Origin: Pseudomonas sp. CFII64
GTDB lineage: Bacteria > Pseudomonadota > Gammaproteobacteria > Pseudomonadales > Pseudomonadaceae
Assembly (NCBI RefSeq): GCF_000416235.1
Contig: NZ_ATLO01000004.1
Location: 372,001-436,000, forward strand
DNA: 64,000 nucleotides
Direction: 5' to 3'
Positions 48,028 to 57,573 of this stretch are shown piece by piece (the first letter of the stretch is position 1; each line of letters starts with the position of its first letter). Made by a program: the position numbers and the translations under genes. The notes beneath the pieces are model-generated. The model searched no databases, was not told where the DNA came from, and worked only from the letters and a program-made list of their open reading frames with translations.

Positions 48028-49157
48028 GGCTGGCTCTCCGTTGATAGGGATTGATGAGTCTTGAACAGGCTCAAGCGCTGGCTGTAGGCCGCGCTGGGGG
48101 TAGGAAGGATCAGCGTGCCGGCACCCGCGTTGGCGATTTCGCGCCAGAAGTGGCACGCAACCTGACGTTCGGCTGCGACACTTTCCATGACCGGCGCAAC
48201 CTCTTTGCACAGGGCGCGGGCATGGGGGCAGCGGGTATGGAAACGGCAGCCCGAAGGCGGGCGGCTGGGGCTTGGCATGTCGCCGCCGAGCACCGGGCGC
48301 GGGCGACGCAAGTCCGGATGGCTGACCGGCACGGCGGCCATCAGCGCCTGGGTATAGGGATGCAGCGGGGTTTCGAACAGCGCGTTGACCGGCGCCAGCT
48401 CGACGATTTCCCCCAGGTACATCACGGCAACGCGGTCGCTCATATGGCGAATCACTGCCAGACCGTGAGCAACGATCACCAGCGTCAGACCAAACTGATG
48501 CTTGAGGTCTTCCAGCAGGTTGACCACTTGCGCCTGCACCGAAACGTCCAGCGCCGACACCGGTTCATCGCCGAGAATCAAACGCGGCTCCGACGCCAGA
48601 GCGCGAGCAATACCAATACGCTGGCGCTGCCCGCCGGAAAATTCATGGGGATGGCGGCCGCCGTGTTCCGGGGCGAGGCCTACCGTGCGCAGCAGCTCGG
48701 CGACTTTGGCCTGCCGGTCACTGCGGCTGGCTTCGCTGTGCAGCCAGATGGGTTCACCGATGATCGATTCCACGGTCATGCGCGGGTTCAGCGAGGCGAA
48801 CGGGTCCTGGAAGATGATCTGCAGATCGCGGCGCACCTGACGCAGCTTTTCCGCTGGCAGATTCGCCAGGTTGCGGCCTTCGTAAATCACGTCGCCCGCA
48901 GTCGGTTTCAGGAGGTTGAGCAGCAGTCGGCCGAGGGTCGATTTGCCCGAACCGGACTCGCCCACCAGCGCCAGAGTTTCGCCTTTGCGCACTGACAGCG
49001 ACACATTGTTGACCGCCTGCACCGGCGGCTTCTTGCGCTGGAACAGGCCGCTTTCGACGCCGAAATGCTTGCTCAGGCCGACGCCTTCAAGGATGGGTTT
49101 TTGCGCTGTGCGTTCAAGAGTGATGCGTTCGACGATTTCGCGTTCAGAAGGGCTCAC
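48024..49157 (-). CDS. Peptide ABC transporter ATPase (DppF type)
   Basis: A 377-residue ATPase with Walker A GESGSGKST, signature FSGGQRQRIGIARAL, Walker B LILGDEPVSALDVS and H-loop IVAHGL, and the oligopeptide/dipeptide C-terminal extension with cysteines (GCRFHTRCPHARALC). Such cysteine patterns can hold an iron-sulfur cluster. I chose the GTG at 49157 because it overlaps the preceding stop as GTGA; an upstream ATG would add 14 residues. A C-terminal tail beyond the usual family end is unusually long. Confidence 0.9.
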   Translation of the reverse strand: MSPSEREIVERITLERTAQKPILEGVGLSKHFGVESGLFQRKKPPVQAVNNVSLSVRKGETLALVGESGSGKSTLGRLLLNLLKPTAGDVIYEGRNLANLPAEKLRQVRRDLQIIFQDPFASLNPRMTVESIIGEPIWLHSEASRSDRQAKVAELLRTVGLAPEHGGRHPHEFSGGQRQRIGIARALASEPRLILGDEPVSALDVSVQAQVVNLLEDLKHQFGLTLVIVAHGLAVIRHMSDRVAVMYLGEIVELAPVNALFETPLHPYTQALMAAVPVSHPDLRRPRPVLGGDMPSPSRPPSGCRFHTRCPHARALCKEVAPVMESVAAERQVACHFWREIANAGAGTLILPTPSAAYSQRLSLFKTHQSLSTESQP

Positions 49158-50161
49158 GCGCTGGCTCCCACATGCTGTTCCAGGGGCGCGCGGATGCACG
49201 CGGCGAAATGTCCGGGGGAAAGCTCAAGCAGCGGCGGGCGCGCCTCGCGACAGGCCTGAATCACGAACGGGCAACGCCCGGCAAAACGGCAACCGCCGGG
49301 CATTTCCGCAGGCGTCGGCACGCGGCCATTGATCGTCGCGAGACGACCTTCCCGTGGGCCTATGGAAGGCATCGAGCCCATCAAACCGATGGTGTAAGGG
49401 TGCTGCGGATCGTCGAACAAGGTCTTCACCGAGCCGCTTTCCACCACGCGCCCGGCGTACATGACCATGACGTCATCGGCGACCTCCGCGACCACGCCCA
49501 GGTCGTGAGTGATGAGGATCATCGCCGTGCCGGTTTCCCTTTGCAGATTGGCAACCAGCGCAAGAATCTGCGCCTGAATGGTTACATCCAGCGCGGTGGT
49601 AGGTTCGTCGGCAATAATCAGCGCCGGATCGTTGGCCAGGGCCATGGCGATCATCGCCCGCTGCCGCATGCCGCCGGACAACTCGTGGGGATATGCATCC
49701 AGACGTTGCGCGGCATCGGGAACGCGGACTTTTTCCAGCATCTCCAGTGCCCGTTGCCGCGCATCCCTGGCTGACATGCCTTGATGACGGATCACGCTTT
49801 CGGCGATCTGCTCGCCAATGGTGAACACCGGATTCAGCGAGGTCATGGGTTCCTGGAAAATCATCGCCATGCGATTGCCGCGCACGTCGAGCAGACGTTC
49901 TTCAGGCATGCCCAGCAGCGTTTCGTCGAGCAGGCTGGAAACGCTGGCGCCGACCATTGCGCTGTCTGGCAGCAAGCCCATCAACGCCATGGACGTCACG
50001 CTCTTGCCGCAGCCGGACTCACCGACAATCGCCAGGGTTTTGCCCCGTTGTACCTTGAACGATACGCCGTCGACGACGTTGACGGGCGCGCCGGCAAAAC
50101 GCACGGTCAAGTCGCTGACACTGAGTACCGGATGGCTGGAATCGTGGCCGGTCGCAGTCAT
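49154..50161 (-). CDS. Peptide ABC transporter ATPase (DppD type)
   Basis: A 335-residue ATPase: Walker [10 protein letters not shown], signature [15 protein letters not shown], Walker [16 protein letters not shown]-loop [15 protein letters not shown], and the C-terminal family extension with [19 protein letters not shown]. It forms a heterodimer with the DppF-type protein encoded next. Its ATG overlaps the stop of the GntR gene (ATGA) and its stop overlaps the next start, so the whole operon is translationally linked. Confidence 0.92.
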   Translation of the reverse strand: MTATGHDSSHPVLSVSDLTVRFAGAPVNVVDGVSFKVQRGKTLAIVGESGCGKSVTSMALMGLLPDSAMVGASVSSLLDETLLGMPEERLLDVRGNRMAMIFQEPMTSLNPVFTIGEQIAESVIRHQGMSARDARQRALEMLEKVRVPDAAQRLDAYPHELSGGMRQRAMIAMALANDPALIIADEPTTALDVTIQAQILALVANLQRETGTAMILITHDLGVVAEVADDVMVMYAGRVVESGSVKTLFDDPQHPYTIGLMGSMPSIGPREGRLATINGRVPTPAEMPGGCRFAGRCPFVIQACREARPPLLELSPGHFAACIRAPLEQHVGASA

Positions 50162-50895
50162 AGACTCGCCTCCAGGTCTTGATTGATAACGGTGTCGAGC
50201 GCTTGTTGCAGCGCCCGCAAATGTCCACGCATGGCGGTGGCGGCCTTGATCGGATCGCGGCTTTCTATGGCGCTGACGATGTCATCGTGATCGTGGCTGT
50301 AAGTGTTCAGGCGATCGGCATTGCGCGCCCGCTGCCGCAAATCGCGCCATGTGGGATCCAGGCGAATCGCGTCGAGCATCTCGAAGATGTCCAGCATCAG
50401 CCGGTTGCCCGCTGCTTCGGCAATTCCCCGATGCAGCGCGCTGTCCCACAACTCCAGGCCTTCGGCATCGATTTCAGCGGCGTCCTGCTGACGCGTGGTG
50501 CGTTCGGCCAGGCGCCGCAGAATCGCCATCTGCTCGCCATTGGCGCGTACCGCCGCCAGCGACGCCAGCGCGGGCTCCAGATGCAGCCGCGCTTCCATGA
50601 CCTCACTGAAATTGGTCCGCCCGGACAACCGCGCAAAACTCAACGCCGCGCTGGGCGGCGTCGGCCCGACAAACGTGCCCTTGCCCTGACGCCGCCAGAT
50701 CTGCCCTTCGGCTTCCAGCACCGACAAGGCGCGGCGGATCGCCCGGCGGCTGACGCCGAAATCCGTCGCCAGATCCCGCTCGGTCGGCAACGCCCGCTGA
50801 GGAAACGCCGCATGCTGCGCCACCATCTGCCGCAAGGCATCCAGCGCCAGCTTCGAAGCGTTATCGATGGTTGTGTCAGGGACGAACCTTTGCAT
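50158..50895 (-). CDS. GntR-family regulator, FadR subgroup
   Basis: A 245-residue regulator with an N-terminal winged helix ([43 protein letters not shown]) and an all-helical FCD ligand domain with conserved metal-binding histidines ([29 protein letters not shown]). It is the first gene of the transporter-ggt operon, with 4-nt overlap to the first ATPase gene, and very probably controls it in response to the transported compound or a breakdown product. ATG 50895 starts the conserved N-terminus; a GTG three codons upstream is possible. Confidence 0.9.
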   Translation of the reverse strand: MQRFVPDTTIDNASKLALDALRQMVAQHAAFPQRALPTERDLATDFGVSRRAIRRALSVLEAEGQIWRRQGKGTFVGPTPPSAALSFARLSGRTNFSEVMEARLHLEPALASLAAVRANGEQMAILRRLAERTTRQQDAAEIDAEGLELWDSALHRGIAEAAGNRLMLDIFEMLDAIRLDPTWRDLRQRARNADRLNTYSHDHDDIVSAIESRDPIKAATAMRGHLRALQQALDTVINQDLEASL

Positions 50896-51352
50896 CGTGG
50901 TCACTCGCACCAGGCCGAAAAAGAAGCCCTTGCTCGCGATAAGGCTGCAACGAGGGCTTCTGGAGCGGGTGCAAGAGCGATGCCAATGGAAATTGGTTCG
51001 CAGGGCTTCGAATTGAAATCGCTGCTTTCTGACCCGTTGTCGCGGTGCGCGGGCCAATGGCTAATGGTTCGGGGAGTGGGTTCAGTGGTGGAGGAGGGGA
51101 TTGGTTCGCTGATGGGTGAACCAATTTTCGGGTAGTGCTGCTGGCGTGCATTTTTTTGGGCGAGACTGCGCCAGTGCAGGGCATGGCGACACATGTCGTA
51201 GGGCATTTCCCAAAAGCCCTTTCGCGCATTGAGTGCACCCTCTTCATCCGCCAATCTGCCGACTTCTTACAGGGTTCCGGTCGTGCCTCGTCGTGTTCGC
51301 TCATCTGACCCTGGTTCTTTGATACAGCGCCCGTCCAAGGCAAGGAGCCTGC
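50896..51352. other. Divergent intergenic region gntR / T6SS effector
   Basis: A 457-nt region between two divergent genes with no supported gene. It must hold the promoters of the transporter operon and of the effector gene. I see no iron-starvation box, no REP element and no strong hairpin. AAGGAG lies 6-7 nt before the effector start at its right end. Confidence 0.5.
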
Positions 51353-54300
51353 ATGATCGACCCCTGCATGACCCCGCGCGGCCATATGGCCATTCTGGTT
51401 GCCAATTCCAAAAGCGCCGACGCACCGGACACCGGCGGGATGTGCCCGCTGATGATGCAGACCCTGCAATTGCTGCCGGTGCGCTACGCCAGGGTCGAGG
51501 AACTTGACCCGTCGCTTGAGCTGTCGATGCCCTATGAATTGCAGTCGCGGCCGCTGGGGTTTCGCCTGTTGCGCGATGGCTATTTGTACATTATCGACAG
51601 CGCCACTGGCTGGCTGCACGAGTACCAGACCCGCGACGGCTCGGTGGTCGCCTTGCTGTTCAAAGGCAGCGACGTGGTGGCTGATCGGCGCACCACGGTT
51701 GTGGAGGTTGATCCGGCGCTGGTGTTTGCCCGTAGCAGCGTGCTGCACGTCACGTATTCAGAGGTGCAGTGGACCGCCTTCAAATGCGCCCAGGTCGTAA
51801 AAGTGGCCGCCGAGCGTGAGCACTTCATGCAGCGCGTCAGTTTCGAGGGCGTTGATTATGGTCAGGGCCAGGATCTGGTTGACGACACGAGCATGGCCGT
51901 GTGGCTGGCCGAAACCAGCGCTGCCTGGGCCGACAAACCGGGCGACACGTCTCCAGACATCCCCTACGGGTGGGAAAAACCGGCGCTGTACCGGCAAACC
52001 ATCATCGAAGAATTCACCAGCCAGGTCATTGGCACGCATAAACGTGATTTTCTGTTCCTGGCGGTGCGCGATGACGTGGGCGTCATGCGCGATCTGGCCA
52101 ATCATCAGAATCACGTGGTCGAACAGATTCAGGCGTGGGCCGATGGCGGTGCGGAAAAGGGCGACGTCGAACGCGACTATTTGCTGGGCTGCTACATCGA
52201 ATCCATCACGCTGATCGATGAAGACAAGCTCAACCAGCGGGCCAAACGCGACCGGCCCCTGCAGGCGCTGCTTGACGACCTGCAAGCCCTGCCCGAACCC
52301 GAGCGCAGTCAGACGCGCAAAACCCTGCGCGAGGTGATGAGTGAGGACAATAGCCAGCACACCGACATCTATTTCAATAACGACCAGCTGCCCGCCGACT
52401 TGCAGGCCCGGCTGGATCAGGCCAAACCTGACCGGTTCAGCATGGACGACGGGATCGATGCCAGGGCGCAGACCATTCAGCAATATCAGCTGGAGCAGAA
52501 ATTCGTCGGCACGAGCCCGGACTTTATCGCTCGCCATCGCAAGGCGCTGTGGCGGCTCTATCGGCAGGTGGACAAGACCACCAAAGAGTTGCTGTACGGC
52601 GCCAAATTCGGCCAGCGTGGCATCAACGAACTGATTGATCGCCCGGCCATGGACGCGTTTGTGCAGCGCCAACGCGAGGTGCTGCAGCCGCTGAACGCGC
52701 TGCTGGAGAAGATTACCCAGGACCGCGTCGAGTTGTTGATCAAGGACCGTCTGCATCGGGCCATCTGGTATTACGACATCGAGGACAGCGACCAGGTCGA
52801 TCACGCGCTGCTCACCGAATACGACTGCCTCAAGGACCTGTGCCGCAGCGACAGCGCGATTGCACAAACCCTGGCCTGGCTCAATGCCAACCCCGCCATG
52901 ACCCGGCAGATGTTCTACGCCGCGCCGCGCAGTGCGCAAACCGAACTGGGCGTGCAATTTGCGTACATCACCAATGCCGGCTGGCTGCTGATCAAGGACG
53001 CCCCCGCGTGGCTGGAACGCCTCAAACACTGGGGCGCGGGGTTGGTGCTCAACCCCGAAAACCTGTCGCCGGCCACGCAAATCAACGCCGCCGCGGCCAT
53101 GGGCACCCTGGCCCCCGCGTTGCAAATGGGCATGCAGCAGGCCGTGCAGGACTTTATGCAGCATCTGGACAAAGGCCAGATGCCGGACATCGAAGAACTG
53201 TTCCGACGCATGCCCAAAGGTGCGGGCGTCGCGCTGCTTGATGCCGCCAAACGCGAGGGCGTGACCTTCGTGGTCGGCAACGCAGACGACGCCAAACACG
53301 CGGGCAAAACAGTGGAAGAGGTGCTGGGCTTGCGCAGGCAATTGACCTCGACAAAAAGCGTCGCGAATCACCGCAAGGCCCAGGACAAATTCTGGCATTT
53401 GACCCCGCAGGCACAATCTTTCAAGGACCGCGAGCAAGCACTCAAACTCAGCCTGCAAGAGCATGAAGCACAACTCGCCCGCTTCATCAGCCCCATCGGC
53501 GCACTGCCCGAGGATGCCACGCACCTGCAAGCGGCCTCGTCGGGCAAGCCGGGACTGACGTTGGTATTCCCACCACAACAGCAGGCCGAAGTGCGCTCGC
53601 TGCTGGATAACTATCGGCACGGGGTTACGGTTGCGCCGAAGGCCGGGTTGTTGGGGGATGGGGCCGGGGTGTTGGTGTTTGTGGCGCAGGTGGTGAATTT
53701 GGTGCAGGTGAGGCGGGAGGTTTTCTCGCGACCAGAGAGCTCTAGAGAAATAGGGCCTTTATTAAATTCGGTGGCAGCAACCGTGGCAGCCGGATTTGGC
53801 GCAGCGCAAGGCATCGTCGATACAGCTCTCAGTGCTCATGCAACGGAACTCGGGAAAAACCTGAAGAAAGCAGAGTTGATGGGCGTGCATGTGCAGATGG
53901 GCAAGTTGCACATCAGCCTAGGGTTTGTAGGTTACCTTGCAGGAATAGCCGCAGCCGGCATGAGCTTGGCCAGCTCCTATAACAATTGGCAGGACGCGGT
54001 GCGCAACGGCAACCGTGACGCGCAAGCCGGGGCGACGCTCAGCATGCTGGGCAATAGCGGTTTTATCGCCAGCAATGCCTACGGTGTGGGCCATACGGTG
54101 CAAGCCTTCCGGCATGTTCTCGCCGCCGAGGCCGGTTCTGCGGCTCGTACCACCGCTTGGGCACTAGCAGGCATTCGGCTGTCCACGGTGTTTTTACGTT
54201 TCAACCTTGTGGGGATTCTCTTTACGGCGCTGGAGCTGTCCGGCAGCTGGCTCTATAACCGCTTTAACCTGAGCGCCCATGATCACTGGCTACTCAGCAC

Positions 54301-54883
54301 TCCATGGGGCATGGACCCGGATCGACGCGAGTCAATAGCCCTTTCCGAGTTTCAGAAAACCTTGCGCGGCCACATTCAGGCACCGCACGTGGAAATCCTG
54401 CCAGCCTCAGACGAGTCGGGAACGATCCAGCCCCGTCGTTTCCTGCTGCATTTTCCAACCCTGTCAGTTGCCGACCTGGCAAAGCGGGTGGGCAGCAACG
54501 CCAGCAGCGTTTTGCTCAATATCGGTGGCTATCGAGTGCAACGCGAGCAAACCGACCGCGACCGAAAGCCGGCGCACTGGACAACGCTGGGCGAGGCGCT
54601 GGAAGATCGTCTGTTCATCAAACAAGACGCTCCGCTGATCGTCGAGTTGTCGGATATTCGCGAGCTGCTCGGCTCGGCTTACCCGGAGCGCAGCGACATT
54701 GTCCTGTCGATTCAACTAGGGCACGCAGTTGCCGACGGTCGTTACGAAGCCAACCTCTATGACCTGCGCTTTCCCGTCACCGGTGAGACTGGCAACTTCC
54801 CCGCACGCACAATCCCTCGTCAGGGTGAGGAATGTCGCTACTTCCAGATCGACCCGGCATTGATGCAGCAGGCGGAAAACTGA
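51353..54883 (+). CDS. VasX/BTH_I2691-type T6SS effector
   Basis: A 1176-residue toxin-like protein. Residues 1-170 resemble the VasX N-terminal region (opening CPLMMQTLQLLPVRYARV, then RPLGFRLLRDGYLYIID, with a YLY strand characteristic of these proteins). A long charged helical middle follows. The last third has several hydrophobic stretches at about 765-785, 800-830, 850-875 and 930-975, as expected for a pore-forming part. A short C-terminal soluble domain ends the protein. The family is delivered by type VI secretion and damages membranes of rival cells. AAGGAG precedes the ATG. No vgrG, PAAR or DUF4123 chaperone gene is adjacent. Base composition drops near 53720-54250. Confidence 0.8.
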   Translation: MIDPCMTPRGHMAILVANSKSADAPDTGGMCPLMMQTLQLLPVRYARVEELDPSLELSMPYELQSRPLGFRLLRDGYLYIIDSATGWLHEYQTRDGSVVALLFKGSDVVADRRTTVVEVDPALVFARSSVLHVTYSEVQWTAFKCAQVVKVAAEREHFMQRVSFEGVDYGQGQDLVDDTSMAVWLAETSAAWADKPGDTSPDIPYGWEKPALYRQTIIEEFTSQVIGTHKRDFLFLAVRDDVGVMRDLANHQNHVVEQIQAWADGGAEKGDVERDYLLGCYIESITLIDEDKLNQRAKRDRPLQALLDDLQALPEPERSQTRKTLREVMSEDNSQHTDIYFNNDQLPADLQARLDQAKPDRFSMDDGIDARAQTIQQYQLEQKFVGTSPDFIARHRKALWRLYRQVDKTTKELLYGAKFGQRGINELIDRPAMDAFVQRQREVLQPLNALLEKITQDRVELLIKDRLHRAIWYYDIEDSDQVDHALLTEYDCLKDLCRSDSAIAQTLAWLNANPAMTRQMFYAAPRSAQTELGVQFAYITNAGWLLIKDAPAWLERLKHWGAGLVLNPENLSPATQINAAAAMGTLAPALQMGMQQAVQDFMQHLDKGQMPDIEELFRRMPKGAGVALLDAAKREGVTFVVGNADDAKHAGKTVEEVLGLRRQLTSTKSVANHRKAQDKFWHLTPQAQSFKDREQALKLSLQEHEAQLARFISPIGALPEDATHLQAASSGKPGLTLVFPPQQQAEVRSLLDNYRHGVTVAPKAGLLGDGAGVLVFVAQVVNLVQVRREVFSRPESSREIGPLLNSVAATVAAGFGAAQGIVDTALSAHATELGKNLKKAELMGVHVQMGKLHISLGFVGYLAGIAAAGMSLASSYNNWQDAVRNGNRDAQAGATLSMLGNSGFIASNAYGVGHTVQAFRHVLAAEAGSAARTTAWALAGIRLSTVFLRFNLVGILFTALELSGSWLYNRFNLSAHDHWLLSTPWGMDPDRRESIALSEFQKTLRGHIQAPHVEILPASDESGTIQPRRFLLHFPTLSVADLAKRVGSNASSVLLNIGGYRVQREQTDRDRKPAHWTTLGEALEDRLFIKQDAPLIVELSDIRELLGSAYPERSDIVLSIQLGHAVADGRYEANLYDLRFPVTGETGNFPARTIPRQGEECRYFQIDPALMQQAEN

Positions 54884-54884
54884 G

Positions 54885-56012
54885 ATGGCGACTGATATCC
54901 CCGGCTCACCACCGCCGATTCATCACGCGCCGCATGCCGGCATGGTCGAGCGTTTCCCAACCGGTCAGGTGGTGTATTTGGCGCCTTTACCACTGCCTAC
55001 CGATCTGCCCGCTCAGGACTACGGTCATGCCGTGGGAGAGGTCAATGACAGCTACCTGGACTTCGGTGTGGGGCTACCTGCCGTCTTCGCCTGGCAGATG
55101 GGGCTGGGTGCGCCGTTCTGGGCTATCTGGTTTTTCGGTTTTTTTGCACCTGCGTTGGCTTGGTTGCTGACGGTCTTAGATGGCGGTGGAGTTGAGCCAG
55201 CTACAGTGTTTGCACTTCAGGTCATGCCCGAAGGCCTGGAAGTCGGTGCTTGGCTCGCCGCCTTCGCTCTGTTCATCTACCTCTTCATCACCTTCAACCA
55301 CCTCGATAAATACAACGAAATCGTCCCCACCCGCTTCAACCGCCAGCGCCGCGAAGTCTGTTTTGTACCCAGAGGCCACACCGAACCCATCTTCGTCCCA
55401 TGGGAATCACTATCGGCCTGGGTGGTGCAGGCGCGCTCCGTCAACCAATACGGCCTGGATATCCGCTACGCCATGGGCGTCGGGTTTTATCATGCGCCGC
55501 ACGATGAGCATTACAGCCTGGAGTTCTTTTGCGGCGGCTTTGATCTGGCGGTATGCAACTGGGAGGCGATTCGCGCGTACATGGAATACGAAGTACACAG
55601 CCTCAAGGAAATCCAGGACCCGCTGGACCTGCAAAACCCCGGCGACCCGCCCCATGAAGGTCTGCATACCTTTTACAACGCTCGGGAACGCATGCGGCGG
55701 CGACGCAAAAACCGCGAGGTGGGGTTCTTTTATCCGTTCTGGTGGTACACGTACCACGCACTGACCTTATGGACGCTGCCTAACCACCTCACCGAATGGG
55801 AAATCCGCCGCATCAAAAGCATCGGCCGCGCCGTCGTGCCCGAAGCGATGCAGAACTGGTCGGCACCTTTGCCGCCCGAGCAATGGGCCAAACCCAGCGC
55901 GGAACTGCAACGCCTGAGCGAAGCCGTCAAAACCCTGAGGCAGCAAAGGCCGGAGCTGAACATTTCGACGCGCTTTACCCAGGTGCAGCGGCCTGATCGG
56001 AAGTCCGCCTGA
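54885..56012 (+). CDS. Membrane protein, DUF6708-like; probable immunity protein of the T6SS effector
   Basis: A 375-residue protein starting one base after the effector stop (TGAGATG), so both are cotranslated. It has two hydrophobic regions (about 68-100 and 120-145) followed by a soluble domain with REVCFVPRGHTEPIFVPWESL and many Trp and Tyr residues (FYPFWWYTYHALTLWTLPNHLTEWE). This resembles DUF6708 proteins found beside VasX-type effectors. A membrane-embedded immunity protein fits a membrane-active toxin. The immunity role is inferred from position and topology. Confidence 0.65.
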   Translation: MATDIPGSPPPIHHAPHAGMVERFPTGQVVYLAPLPLPTDLPAQDYGHAVGEVNDSYLDFGVGLPAVFAWQMGLGAPFWAIWFFGFFAPALAWLLTVLDGGGVEPATVFALQVMPEGLEVGAWLAAFALFIYLFITFNHLDKYNEIVPTRFNRQRREVCFVPRGHTEPIFVPWESLSAWVVQARSVNQYGLDIRYAMGVGFYHAPHDEHYSLEFFCGGFDLAVCNWEAIRAYMEYEVHSLKEIQDPLDLQNPGDPPHEGLHTFYNARERMRRRRKNREVGFFYPFWWYTYHALTLWTLPNHLTEWEIRRIKSIGRAVVPEAMQNWSAPLPPEQWAKPSAELQRLSEAVKTLRQQRPELNISTRFTQVQRPDRKSA

Positions 56013-56080
56013 TGAGCGTGCCGCCGCCGATTTATGGACTCAGCAGACAACGCGCATTAGCCAGTCAAACGCGTTCTCCG

Positions 56081-56170
56081 TTGGAGCGAGGCTCGCCCGC
56101 GAAGAACGATAACGCGGTGGGTCTGGCTGACCGATGCGCCTGGTTCGCAGGCAAGCCTCGCTCCAACGGG
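56081..56170. repeat. REP doublet after the effector-immunity pair
   Basis: TTGGAGCGAGGCTCGCCCGC at 56081 and the inverted GCAGGCAAGCCTCGCTCCAA at 56149-56168 face each other over about 50 nt. This is the GCGAGGCTTGCCCGCGAA class of Pseudomonas repeat, also seen at 34921 and 35331. Confidence 0.8.
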
Positions 56171-56212
56171 TTGCATTAGATGGGGGGCAATTTTCTTCAG
56201 AACCCCCCGTGC

Positions 56213-57355
56213 TTACCAACCCCGCCCCGAATTCACCCAGAAGTTCACCGACAGCGACGTGGTGATCGATTCCACCTGATGGAACCAGCCTTCGGGCAGG
56301 AACAGCAGATCGCCGGCTTGCAGGGTGATGCGCAGGAAGGTGACGTCGCGGGCGGTGGGGAAGCGTTGGTGGTCGGGGGCGTCGGGGTTGAAGTCGCAGC
56401 CGTCCAGGCCGCCTTTGGGGGAGGTCGACCAGGTGCCCAGCGCTTCGCGGTGATGGGGCGCGGCGAGGATGAAGGATTTCTGGCCCCAGACCTGGGCGAA
56501 CAGGTTGTCGGTGTCGTCCCGGTGCAGCGGGGTCAGCGTGCCTTTGGGACCGATCCAGATGCGCGGGGCGATGTACAGGGATTGCTCGAAGTAGGGCGGG
56601 TATTTGATCTGCGCCAGTAATTGCGCGGGCAGGATGTTGTTGCCCATGTACGCCGGCGGTTGCCCATCGACGCCTTTGCTGGCGGGTTTTTCCAGCGAGG
56701 CGATGAAGTCGGCCATGGAGGTGGAGCGGAAGTCGCGGTCGGTGGAGAAGGTCTTCTTCACGTAGTCGCCGTGACGGGTGATGCCTTGCAGTTCGGCGAA
56801 ATGGCTCAGGGATTGTTCGCGGCTCATGTTGAACAGCGGCCAGTCTTGCAGGGCGTCGCTGATGATCAGTGGAATGCCTTCAAGCAGGTAATGGTTCCTG
56901 AATTCGCTGACCGTCACTGCGCTGCGCGGCCTTCTTTCGACGCTGACCTGGGTTGGCAGGCTCGCCGAGACGCGCTCGCTGAAGCGCGGCGGCGTCGGGT
57001 AACGCTGGTTGATGTCGACTTTTTCCTGCCTGGCAGTGCCGCGTCGGGCGCTGTCGATGATTTGCGGCAGCATCGTCGCCAACCCCATATTGCCGCCGAT
57101 TTTCAAGCGGCCGCTGGCAAACAGTTCTTCGACATTGGCAACGCCACTCATGATGCCCAGAAAGTCAGTCTTGCTGACTTCGATGGTCACGTCCGGCCGC
57201 GCGTGGCGGCCGGTTTCGGTCACGGTGCGCGCCTGCACATCGGACCAGATCGCCAGCTCAGCGCCGAAGATGAACTGAAAGACGCCTTCGATACCGACCG
57301 AACCGGCATTGACGAACAACTTTGACAGGACGGGCTGCAGATCCACGGCGCTCAC
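56213..57355 (-). CDS. SCP2-domain / JmjC (cupin_8) Fe(II) oxygenase, PvdS-controlled
   Basis: A 380-residue two-domain protein. Residues 1-110 resemble an SCP2 sterol-carrier domain (VFQFIFGAELAIWSDVQ, VTIEVSKTDFLGIMSGVANVEELFASGRLKIGGN). Residues 140-380 form a JmjC/cupin_8 domain with the iron facial triad His278-Arg-Asp280 (TPLHRDDTDN) and His359 (GWFHQVES). This predicts an Fe(II)/2-oxoglutarate hydroxylase. It begins with GTG 57355, next to a perfect PvdS box on the same strand, and is divergent from the PvdI gene. Both facts tie it to pyoverdine. It may hydroxylate an amino acid or a carrier-bound residue, for example to form hydroxy-Asp or hydroxy-His; the substrate is unknown. The reaction is inference. 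Confidence 0.8.
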   Translation of the reverse strand: MSAVDLQPVLSKLFVNAGSVGIEGVFQFIFGAELAIWSDVQARTVTETGRHARPDVTIEVSKTDFLGIMSGVANVEELFASGRLKIGGNMGLATMLPQIIDSARRGTARQEKVDINQRYPTPPRFSERVSASLPTQVSVERRPRSAVTVSEFRNHYLLEGIPLIISDALQDWPLFNMSREQSLSHFAELQGITRHGDYVKKTFSTDRDFRSTSMADFIASLEKPASKGVDGQPPAYMGNNILPAQLLAQIKYPPYFEQSLYIAPRIWIGPKGTLTPLHRDDTDNLFAQVWGQKSFILAAPHHREALGTWSTSPKGGLDGCDFNPDAPDHQRFPTARDVTFLRITLQAGDLLFLPEGWFHQVESITTSLSVNFWVNSGRGW

Positions 57356-57382
57356 TCTTGTTGGTTTGGGCTTGAAGGGGGA

Positions 57383-57406
57383 ACGGATGAGCGGCCGGGG
57401 AATTTA
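57383..57406 (-). promoter_or_regulatory. PvdS iron-starvation box before the SCP2-JmjC gene
   Basis: On the minus strand TAAAT (57406-57402), 16 nt, then CGT (57385-57383): a perfect TAAAT-N16-CGT match, ending 27 nt before the GTG start at 57355. Confidence 0.85.
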
Positions 57407-57426
57407 TGGGTGATGCAGTTCAGATT

Positions 57427-57520
57427 CGTAGGACCGGCTTTAGCCGGGAGGGCGGTAGGTCTGACGACGCAACTGTTGTGAATGTACCTGCTTGCTCCCG
57501 GCTAAAGCCGGTCCTACGGG
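57427..57520. repeat. REPIN between two divergent PvdS promoters
   Basis: GTAGGACCGGCTTTAGCCGGG (57428-57448, 21 nt) and the inverted CCCGGCTAAAGCCGGTCCTAC (57498-57518) are near-perfect opposite copies over a 49-nt centre. The same class of REPIN occurs at 40697-40783. It occupies most of the space between the two outward-facing iron boxes. Confidence 0.9.
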
Positions 57521-57573
57521 ATCTACGAGTTGTGTGTTGAGGATCAAGACAGTGTCTACAGGCCCCAATCAGC

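Noticed and set aside
56081..56170. CRISPR-like arrangement of repeated palindromes
   Set aside because: Only two inverted copies exist, without regular spacers or cas genes; they are REP elements.
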